A DNA stretch of 64,000 nucleotides from an uncultured Sphingomonadaceae bacterium (GCA_947501695.1 CANMWO010000001.1:186001-250000), one strand, 5' to 3'. Counted from the stretch's first letter, positions 51,784 to 60,841 are shown. Made by a program: numbers and translations. The notes: generated by a model from the letters alone, not told the origin.

Positions 51784-51864
51784 GTCGACGCTGGTCGACT
51801 GTTTGTCGAAGATCAAACAGGACTTGCGCGACAAGTCCGCATGTTCATAGTAGTTTCCGACTAT
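51784..51864 (+). ncRNA. Four consecutive hairpins in the leader of the M16 protease gene
   Basis: Hairpin 1: GTCGAC 51784-51789 with 51794-51799. Hairpin 2: CTGTTTG 51799-51805 with CAAACAG 51814-51820. Hairpin 3: GGACTTG 51820-51826 with CAAGTCC 51832-51838. Hairpin 4: ATAGT 51847-51851 with ACTAT 51860-51864. All stems are perfect and the first three share border bases. AGCGT (51771-51775) can also pair with ACGCT (51788-51792), an alternative to hairpin 1. No U run follows, so they are not terminators. This looks like a structured 5' UTR or a regulatory RNA. Confidence 0.5.
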
Positions 51865-51887
51865 ACCATATTGAAGAGGATTTCTGG

Positions 51888-54785
51888 ATGTCACGCTTTT
51901 CCCGCACGATTGCGATTGCGCTTACCTCAACGGCCCTTAGCTTTGCCGCTCCGGCCCTTGCCGATGACCATAAGAGCGCCGCGCCCGCTCCGGTAAGTGA
52001 ATTGGTTGAAGCCGTCGATATTCCCTACGAGCGCTTCACACTCGACAATGGTCTGAAAGTGTTGGTGCACACCGACCGCAAAGCTCCGATTGTGGCCGTA
52101 TCTATATGGTATGGCGTCGGTTCGGCCAACGAACCCAAGGGCAAGACGGGCTATGCGCATCTGTTCGAGCATATCATGTTCAATGGTTCTGAAAATGCTC
52201 CGGGCGATTATTTTGAACCGCTGCGGCAAATTGGCGCAACCGATTTGAACGGCACGACCTGGCTGGACCGGACCAATTATTTTCAAACCGTGCCAAAATC
52301 TGCACTGGAAGTAGCCTTGTTCCTTGAAAGCGACCGTATGGGCCATTTGCTTGGCGCAGTGACGCAAGAGAAGCTCGACAATCAGATTGGAGTGGTTTCC
52401 AACGAAAAACGTCAAGGTGATAACCAGCCTTATGGACTGGTCAGCTATCGTCAGACGGAATTGCTCTTCCCAGAAGAAGGCCATCCTTATGGCCACAGCA
52501 CGATCGGGTCTCTGAAAGATCTCGAAGCTGCTTCGCTCGACGATATGAAGCAGTGGTTTACTGACCACTATGGCCCGAATAACGCAATTTTGGTTCTGGC
52601 CGGCGACATTGATGCTGCTGCCGCCAAACCGCTGGTGGAAAAATGGTTCGGCGCCATACCAAAGGGTAAGCCAATTCCGGTATTGAATCCTGTGTTACCG
52701 ACTTTAGAAAAGCCGGTTTTCGACGTGATGAAGGATAAGGTTGCGACCACGCGTATCTATCGCAACTGGGTCGTGCCGGGACTGAATGATCCTGACTATA
52801 CGCCTTTGGATGTCGGTATGGCTGTGTTGGGCGGATTGGCTAGCTCACGGCTCGACAATATCATGGTGCGTGAAGAGAAAAATGCAGTGGCCGTTTCGGC
52901 TTTCGTCCTGCCGTTTGTCCATGGCAGCATGGTGCAAATTCAGGCGGATGTGAAGCCGGGCGAAGATGCCGATACGGTCGCCAAACGACTGGATGATATC
53001 ATTGCGGACTATATTCAAAATGGCCCAACCGAAGATGAAGTGCAGCGGGTTGCCACGCGCGACGCCGCCTCGCTGATCGCTGGGTTAGAGCAGGTCGGCG
53101 GATTTAGTGGCAAAGCGACGGCGCTGGCGAAGGGTGAGCTTTATTCTGATGACCCTGAATATTATAAAAAGGAACTGGCGCGGCTGGCTTCTGCAACGCC
53201 GGCATCGGTTACTGCAGCGATGAAGAAATGGCTGACGCGGCCTGTACTTGGCATAAGAGTTATACCCGGCGAACGCGAAGCCTATCAAGAAGTAGAATCT
53301 GGCAAAGGTGCGCGCACCGGATCGCTGACTAGTCCAGCATTTTATATGCAAGATGGCGGCGAGGCCGCTGGCACGTTAACGGTAGACCGGTCAACCCTTC
53401 CGCCGGTCGGAGAGGTCCCCAATGTCGATTTCCCGGATGTCGAAACCTCAACATTATCCAACGGTATAACCGTATATTTCGCGCGCCGTGATGCGGTTCC
53501 GATGACACGTGTGACCCTATCATTCAATGCAGGGGCTACTGCTGATCCCGCCGATAAAATCGGTCTACAAAATTTTACCACAGCAATGATGGAAGAAGGC
53601 ACAACCAGCCTGACCTCGGTACAGATTGCCGAGCAGCAAGAGCGCCTCGGTGCCAGTGTTGGTGTCGGTGGTGGACGGGATCGGACCAGTGTCAGCCTGA
53701 GCGCGGTCAACCCCAATCTCGATGCTTCGCTCGACCTCATGGCGGATATCGTCAAAAACCCGGCGTTCAAGACGGATGACATTGAACGCATCCGGGTTCA
53801 GCAATTGACTGCGATTGATCGCGAAGAAAGCAATCCGCGCAGTGTTGCAACCAATGCGCTGCCACCGCTGTTATTTGGTGATACCCATCCTTACGGCCGC
53901 GGGCTGTCAGGCAATGGTACCAAGCAATCTGTTGCGGCGATCACCCGTGATGATCTGGTGAATTTCCATCAAAGCTGGATGCGGCCTGAAAATGCGACTA
54001 TTTTTGCCGTTGGCAAGGTTGATCGTCAGGCCCTGCTCGACAAACTCGAAATGCGATTTGGTAAATGGAAAGCTGAAGGCAAATCCGCGCCGGCCAAAAA
54101 TTTCGATGCCGCTGTTCCTGAAGCTCAAGGCAAAATCGTCGTCATCCACCGCGCCAATAGCCCGCAGTCGATGATCCTTGCGGGACAGGTTTTGCCCTTT
54201 AAAGGAACCGATGATCTGCTGACGCTCAATGCTGCCAACGAAGTTTTAGGTGGTAATTTCCTGTCACGGATCAACATGGATCTGCGCGAAACCAAGGGCT
54301 GGAGCTATGGTACTCGCAACTCGGTTTTGCGCGGTGAACATGATGTGCCCTATATCATGCGGGCTCCGGTTCAGACCAACCAGACCGGCCCAGCTGTCGC
54401 TGCTATCATGAGCCAGGTCAAAGGTTTTCTTGGCGATAATGGCGTGACACAGGCGGAATTGGAACGCACCGTCAATGGTAATGTTCGCCAGTTGCCGGGA
54501 CAGTTTGAACGATCGAGCCGGGTATTAGGCCAGATGCAAGGCGATGTGATGTTCAAACGTCCGACCAACTATGCAGAAACTGTCGCTGATCGCTATAAAG
54601 CGCTGACTGCTGACGACCTCAACAAAGCCATGGCGGGCGCGATTGATCCCGACAAGTTTACTTGGGTGATTGTCGGCGATGCAGACAAGATCAAGACGCA
54701 GCTGGAAGCGCTGAATATGCCAATTGAATATCGTGGCTATGAAGCTGGTAACACCGATGTTAGTAATGCAGATAGTTCGAAATGA
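51888..54785 (+). CDS. M16-family zinc metalloprotease, two-domain, secreted
   Basis: 965 residues from ATG 51888 (AGAGGA site). Signal peptide to about residue 22 (APALA). The inverzincin motif His91-X-X-Glu94-His95 (HLFEH) opens the first M16 module, with a distal Glu in the YRQTELLFPEEGHPYG area. The second pair of modules, from about 520 (TLSNGITVYFARRDAVPMTRV), lacks HXXEH and is the usual inactive partner forming the clamshell. Such pitrilysin-like proteases degrade peptides in the periplasm. An open frame extending back to 51603 overlaps the methyltransferase gene and is rejected. Confidence 0.93.
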   Translation: MSRFSRTIAIALTSTALSFAAPALADDHKSAAPAPVSELVEAVDIPYERFTLDNGLKVLVHTDRKAPIVAVSIWYGVGSANEPKGKTGYAHLFEHIMFNGSENAPGDYFEPLRQIGATDLNGTTWLDRTNYFQTVPKSALEVALFLESDRMGHLLGAVTQEKLDNQIGVVSNEKRQGDNQPYGLVSYRQTELLFPEEGHPYGHSTIGSLKDLEAASLDDMKQWFTDHYGPNNAILVLAGDIDAAAAKPLVEKWFGAIPKGKPIPVLNPVLPTLEKPVFDVMKDKVATTRIYRNWVVPGLNDPDYTPLDVGMAVLGGLASSRLDNIMVREEKNAVAVSAFVLPFVHGSMVQIQADVKPGEDADTVAKRLDDIIADYIQNGPTEDEVQRVATRDAASLIAGLEQVGGFSGKATALAKGELYSDDPEYYKKELARLASATPASVTAAMKKWLTRPVLGIRVIPGEREAYQEVESGKGARTGSLTSPAFYMQDGGEAAGTLTVDRSTLPPVGEVPNVDFPDVETSTLSNGITVYFARRDAVPMTRVTLSFNAGATADPADKIGLQNFTTAMMEEGTTSLTSVQIAEQQERLGASVGVGGGRDRTSVSLSAVNPNLDASLDLMADIVKNPAFKTDDIERIRVQQLTAIDREESNPRSVATNALPPLLFGDTHPYGRGLSGNGTKQSVAAITRDDLVNFHQSWMRPENATIFAVGKVDRQALLDKLEMRFGKWKAEGKSAPAKNFDAAVPEAQGKIVVIHRANSPQSMILAGQVLPFKGTDDLLTLNAANEVLGGNFLSRINMDLRETKGWSYGTRNSVLRGEHDVPYIMRAPVQTNQTGPAVAAIMSQVKGFLGDNGVTQAELERTVNGNVRQLPGQFERSSRVLGQMQGDVMFKRPTNYAETVADRYKALTADDLNKAMAGAIDPDKFTWVIVGDADKIKTQLEALNMPIEYRGYEAGNTDVSNADSSK

Positions 54786-54844
54786 TTCGGCAGTCGGCAA
54801 AGATTGACCACCGGTTCAGGGCTTAGATTTAAAAGGAGAATATT

Positions 54845-55141
54845 ATGTCGATTGATGGTTCATATGATTGCGTAACCAAATCCCCCATGGGTGACCAAGC
54901 CTCTGTTGTGACAATCGTCACCAATGGCGACACGTTCACCGGCACCAATGAAGGCGCCATGGGTTCCATGGAATTGGAAGATGGCAAGGTTGACGGCGAT
55001 ACGTTGACATGGGTCATGAACATGACTGTACCAATGCCAATGAAACTGGAAGGCACCGCGACTGTAGTCGATGGCGTTCTGACCGGTTCTGTTAATGCAG
55101 GCGCTTTTGGTGAAATGGCTATGAGCGGCACCAAGAAATAA
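54845..55141 (+). CDS. Small conserved beta-rich protein of unknown function
   Basis: 98 residues with AAAGGAG before the ATG. All beta in character: DGSYDCVTKSPMGDQASVVTIVTNGDTFTGTNEGAMGSMEL, repeated Thr/Gly/Met turns, ending EMAMSGTKK. I recognise such proteins as an uncharacterised group found singly or beside metabolic genes in alphaproteobacteria. No signal peptide. Followed by a strong bidirectional terminator. Confidence 0.8.
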   Translation: MSIDGSYDCVTKSPMGDQASVVTIVTNGDTFTGTNEGAMGSMELEDGKVDGDTLTWVMNMTVPMPMKLEGTATVVDGVLTGSVNAGAFGEMAMSGTKK

Positions 55142-55160
55142 GTCTTTTCACAAGACACAA

Positions 55161-55197
55161 AAAAGGCCGCTACCCTGTCGGGTTAGCGGCCTTTTTT
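55161..55197. terminator. Bidirectional rho-independent terminator
   Basis: GGCCGCTACCC (55165-55175), loop TGTC, GGGTTAGCGGCC (55180-55191) with one bulged T; A6 on the left and T6 on the right. It ends the small-gene transcript and, from the other side, the tol-pal operon. Confidence 0.9.
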
Positions 55198-55214
55198 ATT
55201 TATGTCTTAGATGT

Positions 55215-55724
55215 TTATTGAACCACGATACTAACAGCACGGCGGTTTTGCGCCCATGCTGCTTCGTTGGAGCCCAGAGCGTCGGGACGTTCCTTGCCAT
55301 AGCTTACGGTGGTCATCCGGGTGGGACTGACACCTAGCGAAGCAAGGTAATTTTTTGCCGCATTGGCACGGCGTTCGCCTAGCGCGAGATTATAGTCCCG
55401 CGTCCCGCGTTCGTCGGCATGGCCTTCCACCGTGATCCGCGCATTGGGATTCTGTGCCAGCCACTGGGCCTGGCTCTGAAGGACCACTTGATCTTGTGAA
55501 TCCACATTATAACGATCTGTGTCAAACAGGATGCGATCTGACATCGTGTTGGCCAGGAAGTCACCCTGCGAACCCGGTGCATAACCCGGGCCAGTTGGTG
55601 CTGGTGGAGCCACAGGATCGCTGGTTCCGGTTGGTGCTGGCGGTAACTCGTCCGGTGCCTTTTTAGCGCAGCCGGCGAGAACCAAGCTCGCGGTAATCAG
55701 GAGGGGGGTCGCATATTTCAACAT
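55215..55724 (-). CDS. pal: Peptidoglycan-associated lipoprotein
   Basis: 169 residues: lipobox LAGC (Cys19), Pro-rich linker, and an OmpA-like domain with ILFDTDRYNVD and ARITVEGHADERGTRDYNLALGERRANAAKNYL, the peptidoglycan-binding signature. It ties the outer membrane to murein and docks TolB. Last gene of ybgC-tolQRAB-pal; 90 bp separate it from tolB. Confidence 0.97.
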   Translation of the reverse strand: MLKYATPLLITASLVLAGCAKKAPDELPPAPTGTSDPVAPPAPTGPGYAPGSQGDFLANTMSDRILFDTDRYNVDSQDQVVLQSQAQWLAQNPNARITVEGHADERGTRDYNLALGERRANAAKNYLASLGVSPTRMTTVSYGKERPDALGSNEAAWAQNRRAVSIVVQ

Positions 55725-55814
55725 ATTTCTGCTCCTAGTCTAATTTGCCCTTGCGGGTAGTTATAACCTTTTTTCAGGTACTTGTCTCACATTACTTCGA
55801 GCTTTTATTCGATT

Positions 55815-57155
55815 TTATGGAAGCAATGGTCCCCATGCGGGATCAGATCCATTTACGGGTGTGGGCAATTGACGTTCATTCCGGCCCGTCAGATCGACCT
55901 GCCAAATACCAGTTTTGCCGCTGCCGCGGGTGGTCCGGAAAAATTGGATGATCCGGCCATTGGGCGCCCATGTTGGCGCTTCATCTTGCCAGCTATTGGT
56001 GAGTAAACGTTGCCCGCCGCCGCTGGGTGTCATAACGCCAACGCGGAAGTTTCCGGCCATTTTGGTAAAGGCGATCAAATCGCCGCGCGGGCTCCATTCC
56101 GGCGTTGCGAAGCGCCCGCCGCCAAAGCTGATCCGGCGTTCATTGCCGCCATTGGCGCTCATGACATAGAGCTGCTGGCTCCCGGACCGATCGCTTTCAA
56201 ACACGATCCTGCTGCCATCGGGGGAGAAGCTACCGCCAATGTCGATACCGGGAGACGACGTCAGCCTAGTAGGTTTACCACCCTGTGCGGATACTTTGTA
56301 GATATCGGTGTTACCGGCTATCGCCATCGAATAAAGAATCGTCTTACCATCCGGCGACCAGCGCGGTGCAAAGGTCGGGTTGGTGCTTTGGGTAATCAGC
56401 GTCTGACGGCCTGTACCAATTTCATATACATAAATACGGGGATTTCCGTCGAGGAAACTCAAATATACGATTCGCTTATAATCTGGCGAAAAGCGGGGGG
56501 TGAGGGCGGTCGCCTGACCATTGGTAATGAACCGGTGATTGGCCCCGTCACTATCCATGATCGCAAGCCTTTTGCGGCGATTACCTTTAGGCCCGGTTTC
56601 GGCAATATAGGCGATCCGGCTGTCGAAAAAGGGCGATTCCCCAGTTAAGCGTGAATAGATGCTGTCGGCACATTTATGGGCTGCGCGCCGCCAGTCACCA
56701 GGGTCGACTACAAAGCCTGTCCTAGTGAGCTCTGTTTCCAGCGCCACGTCATAGAGATAACAACCCACGGTAAGCTTGCCATCGCCATTGGAGCGGACAA
56801 AACCTTGTATTAGCGCAGAAGCACTCGTTCCGTTCCAATAGGGAAATTGTGGTGCTGTCACTTCGGCGAAACTGATTCCGCGTACCTGATTTCGACCGAG
56901 TGGTTTAAACAAGCCACTGGAGCGCAAGTTGCTGACGATCACGTCACTGATTTTATTACCGAGTTCCGCTGTCGTGCCAGCCGGCGTTTCGGCGCTTTGT
57001 GGCGTCGAGAGGCCGGGTACGGCAATGGTCAGTTCATCGGCAGCGGTATTTTCAACATCGACGGTTAATTGGGCTTGAGCAGGCATCGTTAAGCCGGTTA
57101 ATATGGTGAACGCAACCAACCATGATTTGATATGTTTAGAGGCTGTTATAGCCAT
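55815..57155 (-). CDS. tolB: Tol-Pal system protein TolB
   Basis: 446 residues with a signal peptide (MPAQAQ near 27), an N-terminal mixed domain, and a six-bladed beta-propeller with repeats such as RFSPDYKRIVYLSFLDG, RWSPDGKTILYSMAIAG and SFSPDGSRIVFESDRSG. The periplasmic protein shuttles between TolA and Pal during outer-membrane constriction. Start ATG with TAGGAG. Confidence 0.97.
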   Translation of the reverse strand: MAITASKHIKSWLVAFTILTGLTMPAQAQLTVDVENTAADELTIAVPGLSTPQSAETPAGTTAELGNKISDVIVSNLRSSGLFKPLGRNQVRGISFAEVTAPQFPYWNGTSASALIQGFVRSNGDGKLTVGCYLYDVALETELTRTGFVVDPGDWRRAAHKCADSIYSRLTGESPFFDSRIAYIAETGPKGNRRKRLAIMDSDGANHRFITNGQATALTPRFSPDYKRIVYLSFLDGNPRIYVYEIGTGRQTLITQSTNPTFAPRWSPDGKTILYSMAIAGNTDIYKVSAQGGKPTRLTSSPGIDIGGSFSPDGSRIVFESDRSGSQQLYVMSANGGNERRISFGGGRFATPEWSPRGDLIAFTKMAGNFRVGVMTPSGGGQRLLTNSWQDEAPTWAPNGRIIQFFRTTRGSGKTGIWQVDLTGRNERQLPTPVNGSDPAWGPLLP

Positions 57156-57164
57156 GATATTCTC

Positions 57165-57917
57165 CTATACGCCGAGGAAGAGGACAGGTTCGATCACCTG
57201 CCACTCATCATAAAATTTCTCGGGAAATGTCTTAAATGGTGCGGCTAGCTTAACCGCTGCAATGGCGCGTTCCTTGTGAATCGCGGCTTGCGACCGATTG
57301 CTGGCGTTGACGCCAGATGTGGTGGCAGACGGCGTACCGACAATGTTACCATTACGATCCAGTCGCGCGGTGACCTTTGTACGTAATTTCTCCGCATCCG
57401 CACCGGTTGGCGGTCTCCAATGCGGTTTAACCTGCCGTAGCAATTCTCGGCGCAACGAGGCAACGGCGCTAGACGACGCTTTCTGTGCTGAAATATTCTG
57501 GTTGCGGCTAACCGATGATTGATCCGTTACGCCTTTCAGGAAATCCTTACCGAGGCGCGATCCTTTAGGCTTTGGTTTGGGTTTATCCTTGGGTTTTGGT
57601 TTGGGCTTCGCAACCGTTCGTTCGCGTGGGGGCGTAGGCTTTACATTAGGTGCCGGCGCAAGTTCTACGGGATCTGGTTTGCTTAGTTCCGCTGGATCTG
57701 GATCTCCCAGTTCTGGAGCAACGCTGGTAGCGGGCGGGACCATTGCTGGATTAGGGGAGGCGCTTTCCAGCCCCACTTCGTCCGCAATCATGACTTCGAT
57801 GGATTTGGGCTTATAAGCCTCATCCGGCTGGGAAAGCAGGCTCAGCGATAGTATGCCGAACAAGACAATATGTCCGCCAGCAGCAACGCCTAAGCCAATT
57901 TTTTCAGCTCTTTCCAT
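57165..57917 (-). CDS. tolA: TolA-type energy-transducing protein
   Basis: 250 residues from ATG 57917. One N-terminal transmembrane helix (GLGVAAGGHIVLFGILSLSLLS), a Pro/Lys-rich periplasmic spacer with KPKPKPKDKPKPKPKG, then a C-terminal TonB/TolA-like domain (LLRQVKPHWRPPTGADAEKLRTKVTARLDRNG). It links TolQR in the inner membrane to TolB-Pal. The spacer is much shorter than the Ala-rich helix of E. coli TolA, as usual in alphaproteobacteria. Confidence 0.93.
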   Translation of the reverse strand: MERAEKIGLGVAAGGHIVLFGILSLSLLSQPDEAYKPKSIEVMIADEVGLESASPNPAMVPPATSVAPELGDPDPAELSKPDPVELAPAPNVKPTPPRERTVAKPKPKPKDKPKPKPKGSRLGKDFLKGVTDQSSVSRNQNISAQKASSSAVASLRRELLRQVKPHWRPPTGADAEKLRTKVTARLDRNGNIVGTPSATTSGVNASNRSQAAIHKERAIAAVKLAAPFKTFPEKFYDEWQVIEPVLFLGV

Positions 57918-57938
57918 AACAGCCTGCAATATCTAATT

Positions 57939-58382
57939 TCACTGAGATGAACCTGTTGTGACTAGTGATACTCTGTTCAGACCTGCTCGATTGAGCTCTC
58001 CCATCACCCCCATGATCAAGCCGTAATCCAACGTTTTATCACCGCGCAGCATGATCTGCCGCGGGTCTTCAGGGGTCTGATTTGCAGCGATTTCATTTAA
58101 CCGCGTTGCGAGGCCATTTCGGCTCATTTCTTCGTCATCGAGGTAAATGCGGCCCTCCTGATCTATTGAAATTTGTACCGGTTCCTGATCCTGGTCCAAT
58201 GCATTGGCGCGGCTTTCCGGCAGATCGACAGGCACGCCAGTCACCAACAAAGGTGCGGTGATCATGAAGATGATTAGCAGCACCAGCATAACATCGACAA
58301 AGGGTGTGACGTTAATCTCTGACATCGGCGCACGGCCGCGATTACGGCGACCGTTACCGGGGGCAAGGTTCATCGCCATCAT
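57939..58382 (-). CDS. tolR: Tol-Pal system protein TolR
   Basis: 147 residues: one transmembrane helix with the ion-path Asp (INVTPFVDVMLVLLIIFMITAP) and a periplasmic ExbD/TolR domain ending RVSLVTT. With TolQ it forms the proton-driven motor. The ATG follows tolQ's stop at once (AGGGGAATAAATG). Confidence 0.97.
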   Translation of the reverse strand: MMAMNLAPGNGRRNRGRAPMSEINVTPFVDVMLVLLIIFMITAPLLVTGVPVDLPESRANALDQDQEPVQISIDQEGRIYLDDEEMSRNGLATRLNEIAANQTPEDPRQIMLRGDKTLDYGLIMGVMGELNRAGLNRVSLVTTGSSQ

Positions 58383-59081
58383 TTATTCCCCTAGTTCCAG
58401 CTCGCGACTTAGGGTCGCGTGAAAGCCGTCGGCAAAGCGGCCCATCCGGGATTCCAGCTTGTTCAGCCGGTGTGAGAAACGGTTATAGGCAATCACCGCC
58501 GGAATGGCGGCAAACAGGCCGATGGCAGTGGCAAACAGCGCCTCGGCGATGCCGGGCGCAACCACGGCTAGCGAACTATTCTGTTCCGCCGCAATGGCCG
58601 AAAAACTGCGCATAATGCCCCAGACGGTACCAAACAGGCCAACAAAGGGCGCGACGCTGCCGACGGTGGCAAGGAAATTCAGCCGGTCAGCGAGTTTGTC
58701 CACCTCATGGGCGATTGTTGCATTCATCGCCGTCGCAAGGCGTTGGCGGGTGCCATCCCGGTCAATCGGGCCGCGTGCAGTCGATCGCCGCCATTCGCGC
58801 ATGCCAGAGGCCAGCACCTTGGCCATGGGCAAGCCGGATTTGCCATGATTGTCGTAAAATTTGTCAACATCATCGGCTTTCGAGAAAGACTGTTCAAATC
58901 TTTCGGATTTTTTTCCGATACGGCCTATTTTCATCGCAAAGCTGACAATGATCGTCCATGTCCAGACGCTAGCGAGCAACAAGCCGATCATCACGGACTT
59001 GACGATGATATCCGCTTGTAAAAACAAGGCAAAAGGCGAGAACTCACCTGATACTGCTTGGATGGAAAGACTGTCTAGCAA
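58383..59081 (-). CDS. tolQ: Tol-Pal system protein TolQ
   Basis: 232 residues, TTG start with AAGGATAT nine bases upstream. Three membrane helices; ATVGSVAPFVGLFGTVWGIMRSF and EALFATAIGLFAAIPAVIAYNRF are the MotA/TolQ/ExbB channel signatures. It is the stator-like channel of the Tol motor. Thirteen bases separate it from ybgC. Confidence 0.97.
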   Translation of the reverse strand: MLDSLSIQAVSGEFSPFALFLQADIIVKSVMIGLLLASVWTWTIIVSFAMKIGRIGKKSERFEQSFSKADDVDKFYDNHGKSGLPMAKVLASGMREWRRSTARGPIDRDGTRQRLATAMNATIAHEVDKLADRLNFLATVGSVAPFVGLFGTVWGIMRSFSAIAAEQNSSLAVVAPGIAEALFATAIGLFAAIPAVIAYNRFSHRLNKLESRMGRFADGFHATLSRELELGE

Positions 59082-59093
59082 GGGTATATCCTT

Positions 59094-59573
59094 TTATTTT
59101 TGTTCGTTATCATCCGCGATGACAGCCGCAAAGGCTTTCGTCCACGCTTCCGGTTGCCGACGCGGTCGCCCGGTGGGCGTAAGGAAGGCTGCCTGAACAC
59201 TGGCTGACGCTATTTTCTCGTCTCCGCGCATGATGATTTGTTCTATTTCTACGCTGGCTTTGCGTAATTTTTTGACACTGCTGATAACGAGCAAATTATC
59301 CTGAAATTTAGCCGGCGCAATATATTTAATGTGCATATCGACCACGGCATAAGCACCTTCGTCCGCCTCAAACGCGGCGCGCTGGTCCATGCCTAGCTGA
59401 TGCAGCATATCGGAGCGCGCCCGCTCCATATATCTTAGATAATTGGCATGATAGACAATCCCGGAAAAATCCGTGTCTTCATAATAGACCCGGCACGCAA
59501 AATAGTGATGGCGGTCGCGAATCTGGCCTTCATGCGGCGTGATATCAGACGGAAGATTGTTGGTGACATCCAT
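59094..59573 (-). CDS. ybgC: Acyl-CoA thioesterase of the Tol-Pal cluster
   Basis: 159 residues of the hot-dog fold 4HBT type: CRVYYEDTDFSGIVYHANYLRYMERARSDML contains the catalytic Asp of YEDTD. E. coli YbgC hydrolyses short-chain acyl-CoAs and binds acyl carrier protein. It heads the tol-pal operon. ATG 59573 was preferred; a GTG at 59591 is in frame, and neither has a good ribosome site. Confidence 0.94.
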   Translation of the reverse strand: MDVTNNLPSDITPHEGQIRDRHHYFACRVYYEDTDFSGIVYHANYLRYMERARSDMLHQLGMDQRAAFEADEGAYAVVDMHIKYIAPAKFQDNLLVISSVKKLRKASVEIEQIIMRGDEKIASASVQAAFLTPTGRPRRQPEAWTKAFAAVIADDNEQK

Positions 59574-59667
59574 CTTCAGTACACTAGTCACCTGATTTCA
59601 AAGGGGAAAGCGCAAATGATTCCGTTCAGCGTAAATTTGAGTCTATTTGGCGGTTAACTGCTGGAAA

Positions 59668-60168
59668 TCATTTCCAATCCTCTTCCGACATAGCTTTCCC
59701 GGTTTCCAGCATGCTTTTGAGATTGCTGAGAACGGCTGACCAGCCCTCGCGGACGCCTGCATCCATGTCGGAGCCCGGCTCCAGCTCGCTATGAGTGACG
59801 GTCAGTTTCGTATCCGGGCCGAGTCCAACAAGCTCATAGGTTACCCGTGACAATTTGGCTGGCTCATCGGCATCGCTGTCAAACGCCCAACTCCAGACCA
59901 TCTTGTGCGGTGGATCTATTTCGATAATCTGACCTCTTACGTGGACGTCGCCGCTGCTGCTGCCAACATGTTCCCAGCGTGATCCTTGTTTCCAGTCGGA
60001 TTCATTATAATGGCCCCAATAGGCTTTGGTTATCTCGCGGTCGATCAGGCCATTCCACACCTTTTCTTGGCTAGCCGCGATGTAGATCGTGTAGACGAAA
60101 TCGGGCGTGCATGGCTCTCCGGTCGAGGCACGGGTGGCGATGGTTTCGATAAATGTTGAATCAGGCAC
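59668..60168 (-). CDS. SRPBCC (AHSA1-like) domain protein
   Basis: 166 residues from GTG 60168, preceded by AGGAGAAACGCC within the end of the ArsR gene. VYTIYIAASQEKVWNGLIDREITKAYWGHYNESDWKQGSRWEHV and GWSAVLSNLKSMLETG are typical of the START/AHSA1 fold found beside ArsR genes. It may bind a hydrophobic ligand. The eight-base overlap with arsR shows co-translation. Confidence 0.92.
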   Translation of the reverse strand: MPDSTFIETIATRASTGEPCTPDFVYTIYIAASQEKVWNGLIDREITKAYWGHYNESDWKQGSRWEHVGSSSGDVHVRGQIIEIDPPHKMVWSWAFDSDADEPAKLSRVTYELVGLGPDTKLTVTHSELEPGSDMDAGVREGWSAVLSNLKSMLETGKAMSEEDWK

Positions 60169-60508
60169 GGCGTTTCTCCTGTTTTGGCTTTTGGTCATCT
60201 TCAACTTGTTCTTTGAAATCGGTCAGCGCGGCGATGCGGGCATCTTCAAACTTGCCGACCCAGCGGTGGACAATATCGCCGAGCGGCACGGGATTAAGAT
60301 AATGAAGCTTGGTCCGGCCCTGCCAATGAACGGAAACCAGATTGGCTTTTTCCAATATGCCGAGATGTTTTGCCACCCCCTGACGCGACATCGGAAAGCC
60401 TTCGCATAGATCAGTCAGGCTCTGTCCGCCTTTCTCAAACAACCGGTCGAGAAGCTGGCGGCGCGACTCATCGGCAAGGGCATGGAATATATCGGTCATG
60501 CTTTTCAT
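60161..60508 (-). CDS. ArsR-family winged-helix repressor
   Basis: 115 residues from ATG 60508. FHALADESRRQLLDRLFEKGGQSLTDLCEGFPMSRQGVAKHLGILEKANLV is the ArsR/SmtB DNA-binding fold, and it lacks the Cys metal sites of arsenic sensors, as normal in the SRPBCC-linked subgroup. A palindrome ending right before the start (60511-60528) is the probable autoregulatory site. An in-frame ATG at 60529 lies inside that palindrome. Confidence 0.93.
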   Translation of the reverse strand: MKSMTDIFHALADESRRQLLDRLFEKGGQSLTDLCEGFPMSRQGVAKHLGILEKANLVSVHWQGRTKLHYLNPVPLGDIVHRWVGKFEDARIAALTDFKEQVEDDQKPKQEKRRA

Positions 60509-60510
60509 TA

Positions 60511-60528
60511 TGCAACCATTTGGTTGCA
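60511..60528. promoter_or_regulatory. ArsR operator palindrome TGCAACCA-TT-TGGTTGCA
   Basis: Perfect eight-base arms with a two-base centre (nine if the flanking A/T pair is counted), ending two bases before the ArsR ATG. Sites of CAACCA-type sequence are characteristic of this ArsR/SRPBCC subgroup as far as I recall. Confidence 0.75.
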
Positions 60529-60751
60529 TGTCAAGATATTTGTTCCGTGAGGTAAATGTCCATGCTGGATTCAGCGGTCACAGGCTTTCCTACATTGCCC
60601 GGAAAAGCTAAGCTTATTGCTGCTCTTTCTCAGTTTTGAATATCAATCCTACATATTGCCATCTTCGGCAAACCTCTCCACAAAAGGGGGTGTGATATGT
60701 GTGAACTTTGGCTTCGAATGACGCGGTGAAAATAGCTCAGAGGACCCTATA

Positions 60752-60841
60752 ATGAACGCAGCACGCAAAAAGGCTCTTTTGGGCCAGTCTTTACTGCGTT
60801 TCGAGCGGTTTGCGCCATTTGGCATAGAGCCGAATGATTAG
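60752..60841 (+). CDS. Possible 29-residue small protein
   Basis: ATG 60752 after AGAGGACCCTATA opens a frame of 29 codons (MNAARKKALLGQSLLRFERF and on) ending antisense inside the 3' end of the membrane-protein gene. Basic and amphipathic. An even shorter ORF (10 codons, ATG near 60698 after AAGGGGG) lies just before it. No other evidence supports expression. Confidence 0.25.
   Translation: MNAARKKALLGQSLLRFERFAPFGIEPND

Noticed and set aside
51603-51887. N-terminal extension of the M16 protease back to 51603
   Set aside because: It overlaps the methyltransferase gene in another frame, and a signal peptide plus ribosome site mark ATG 51888.
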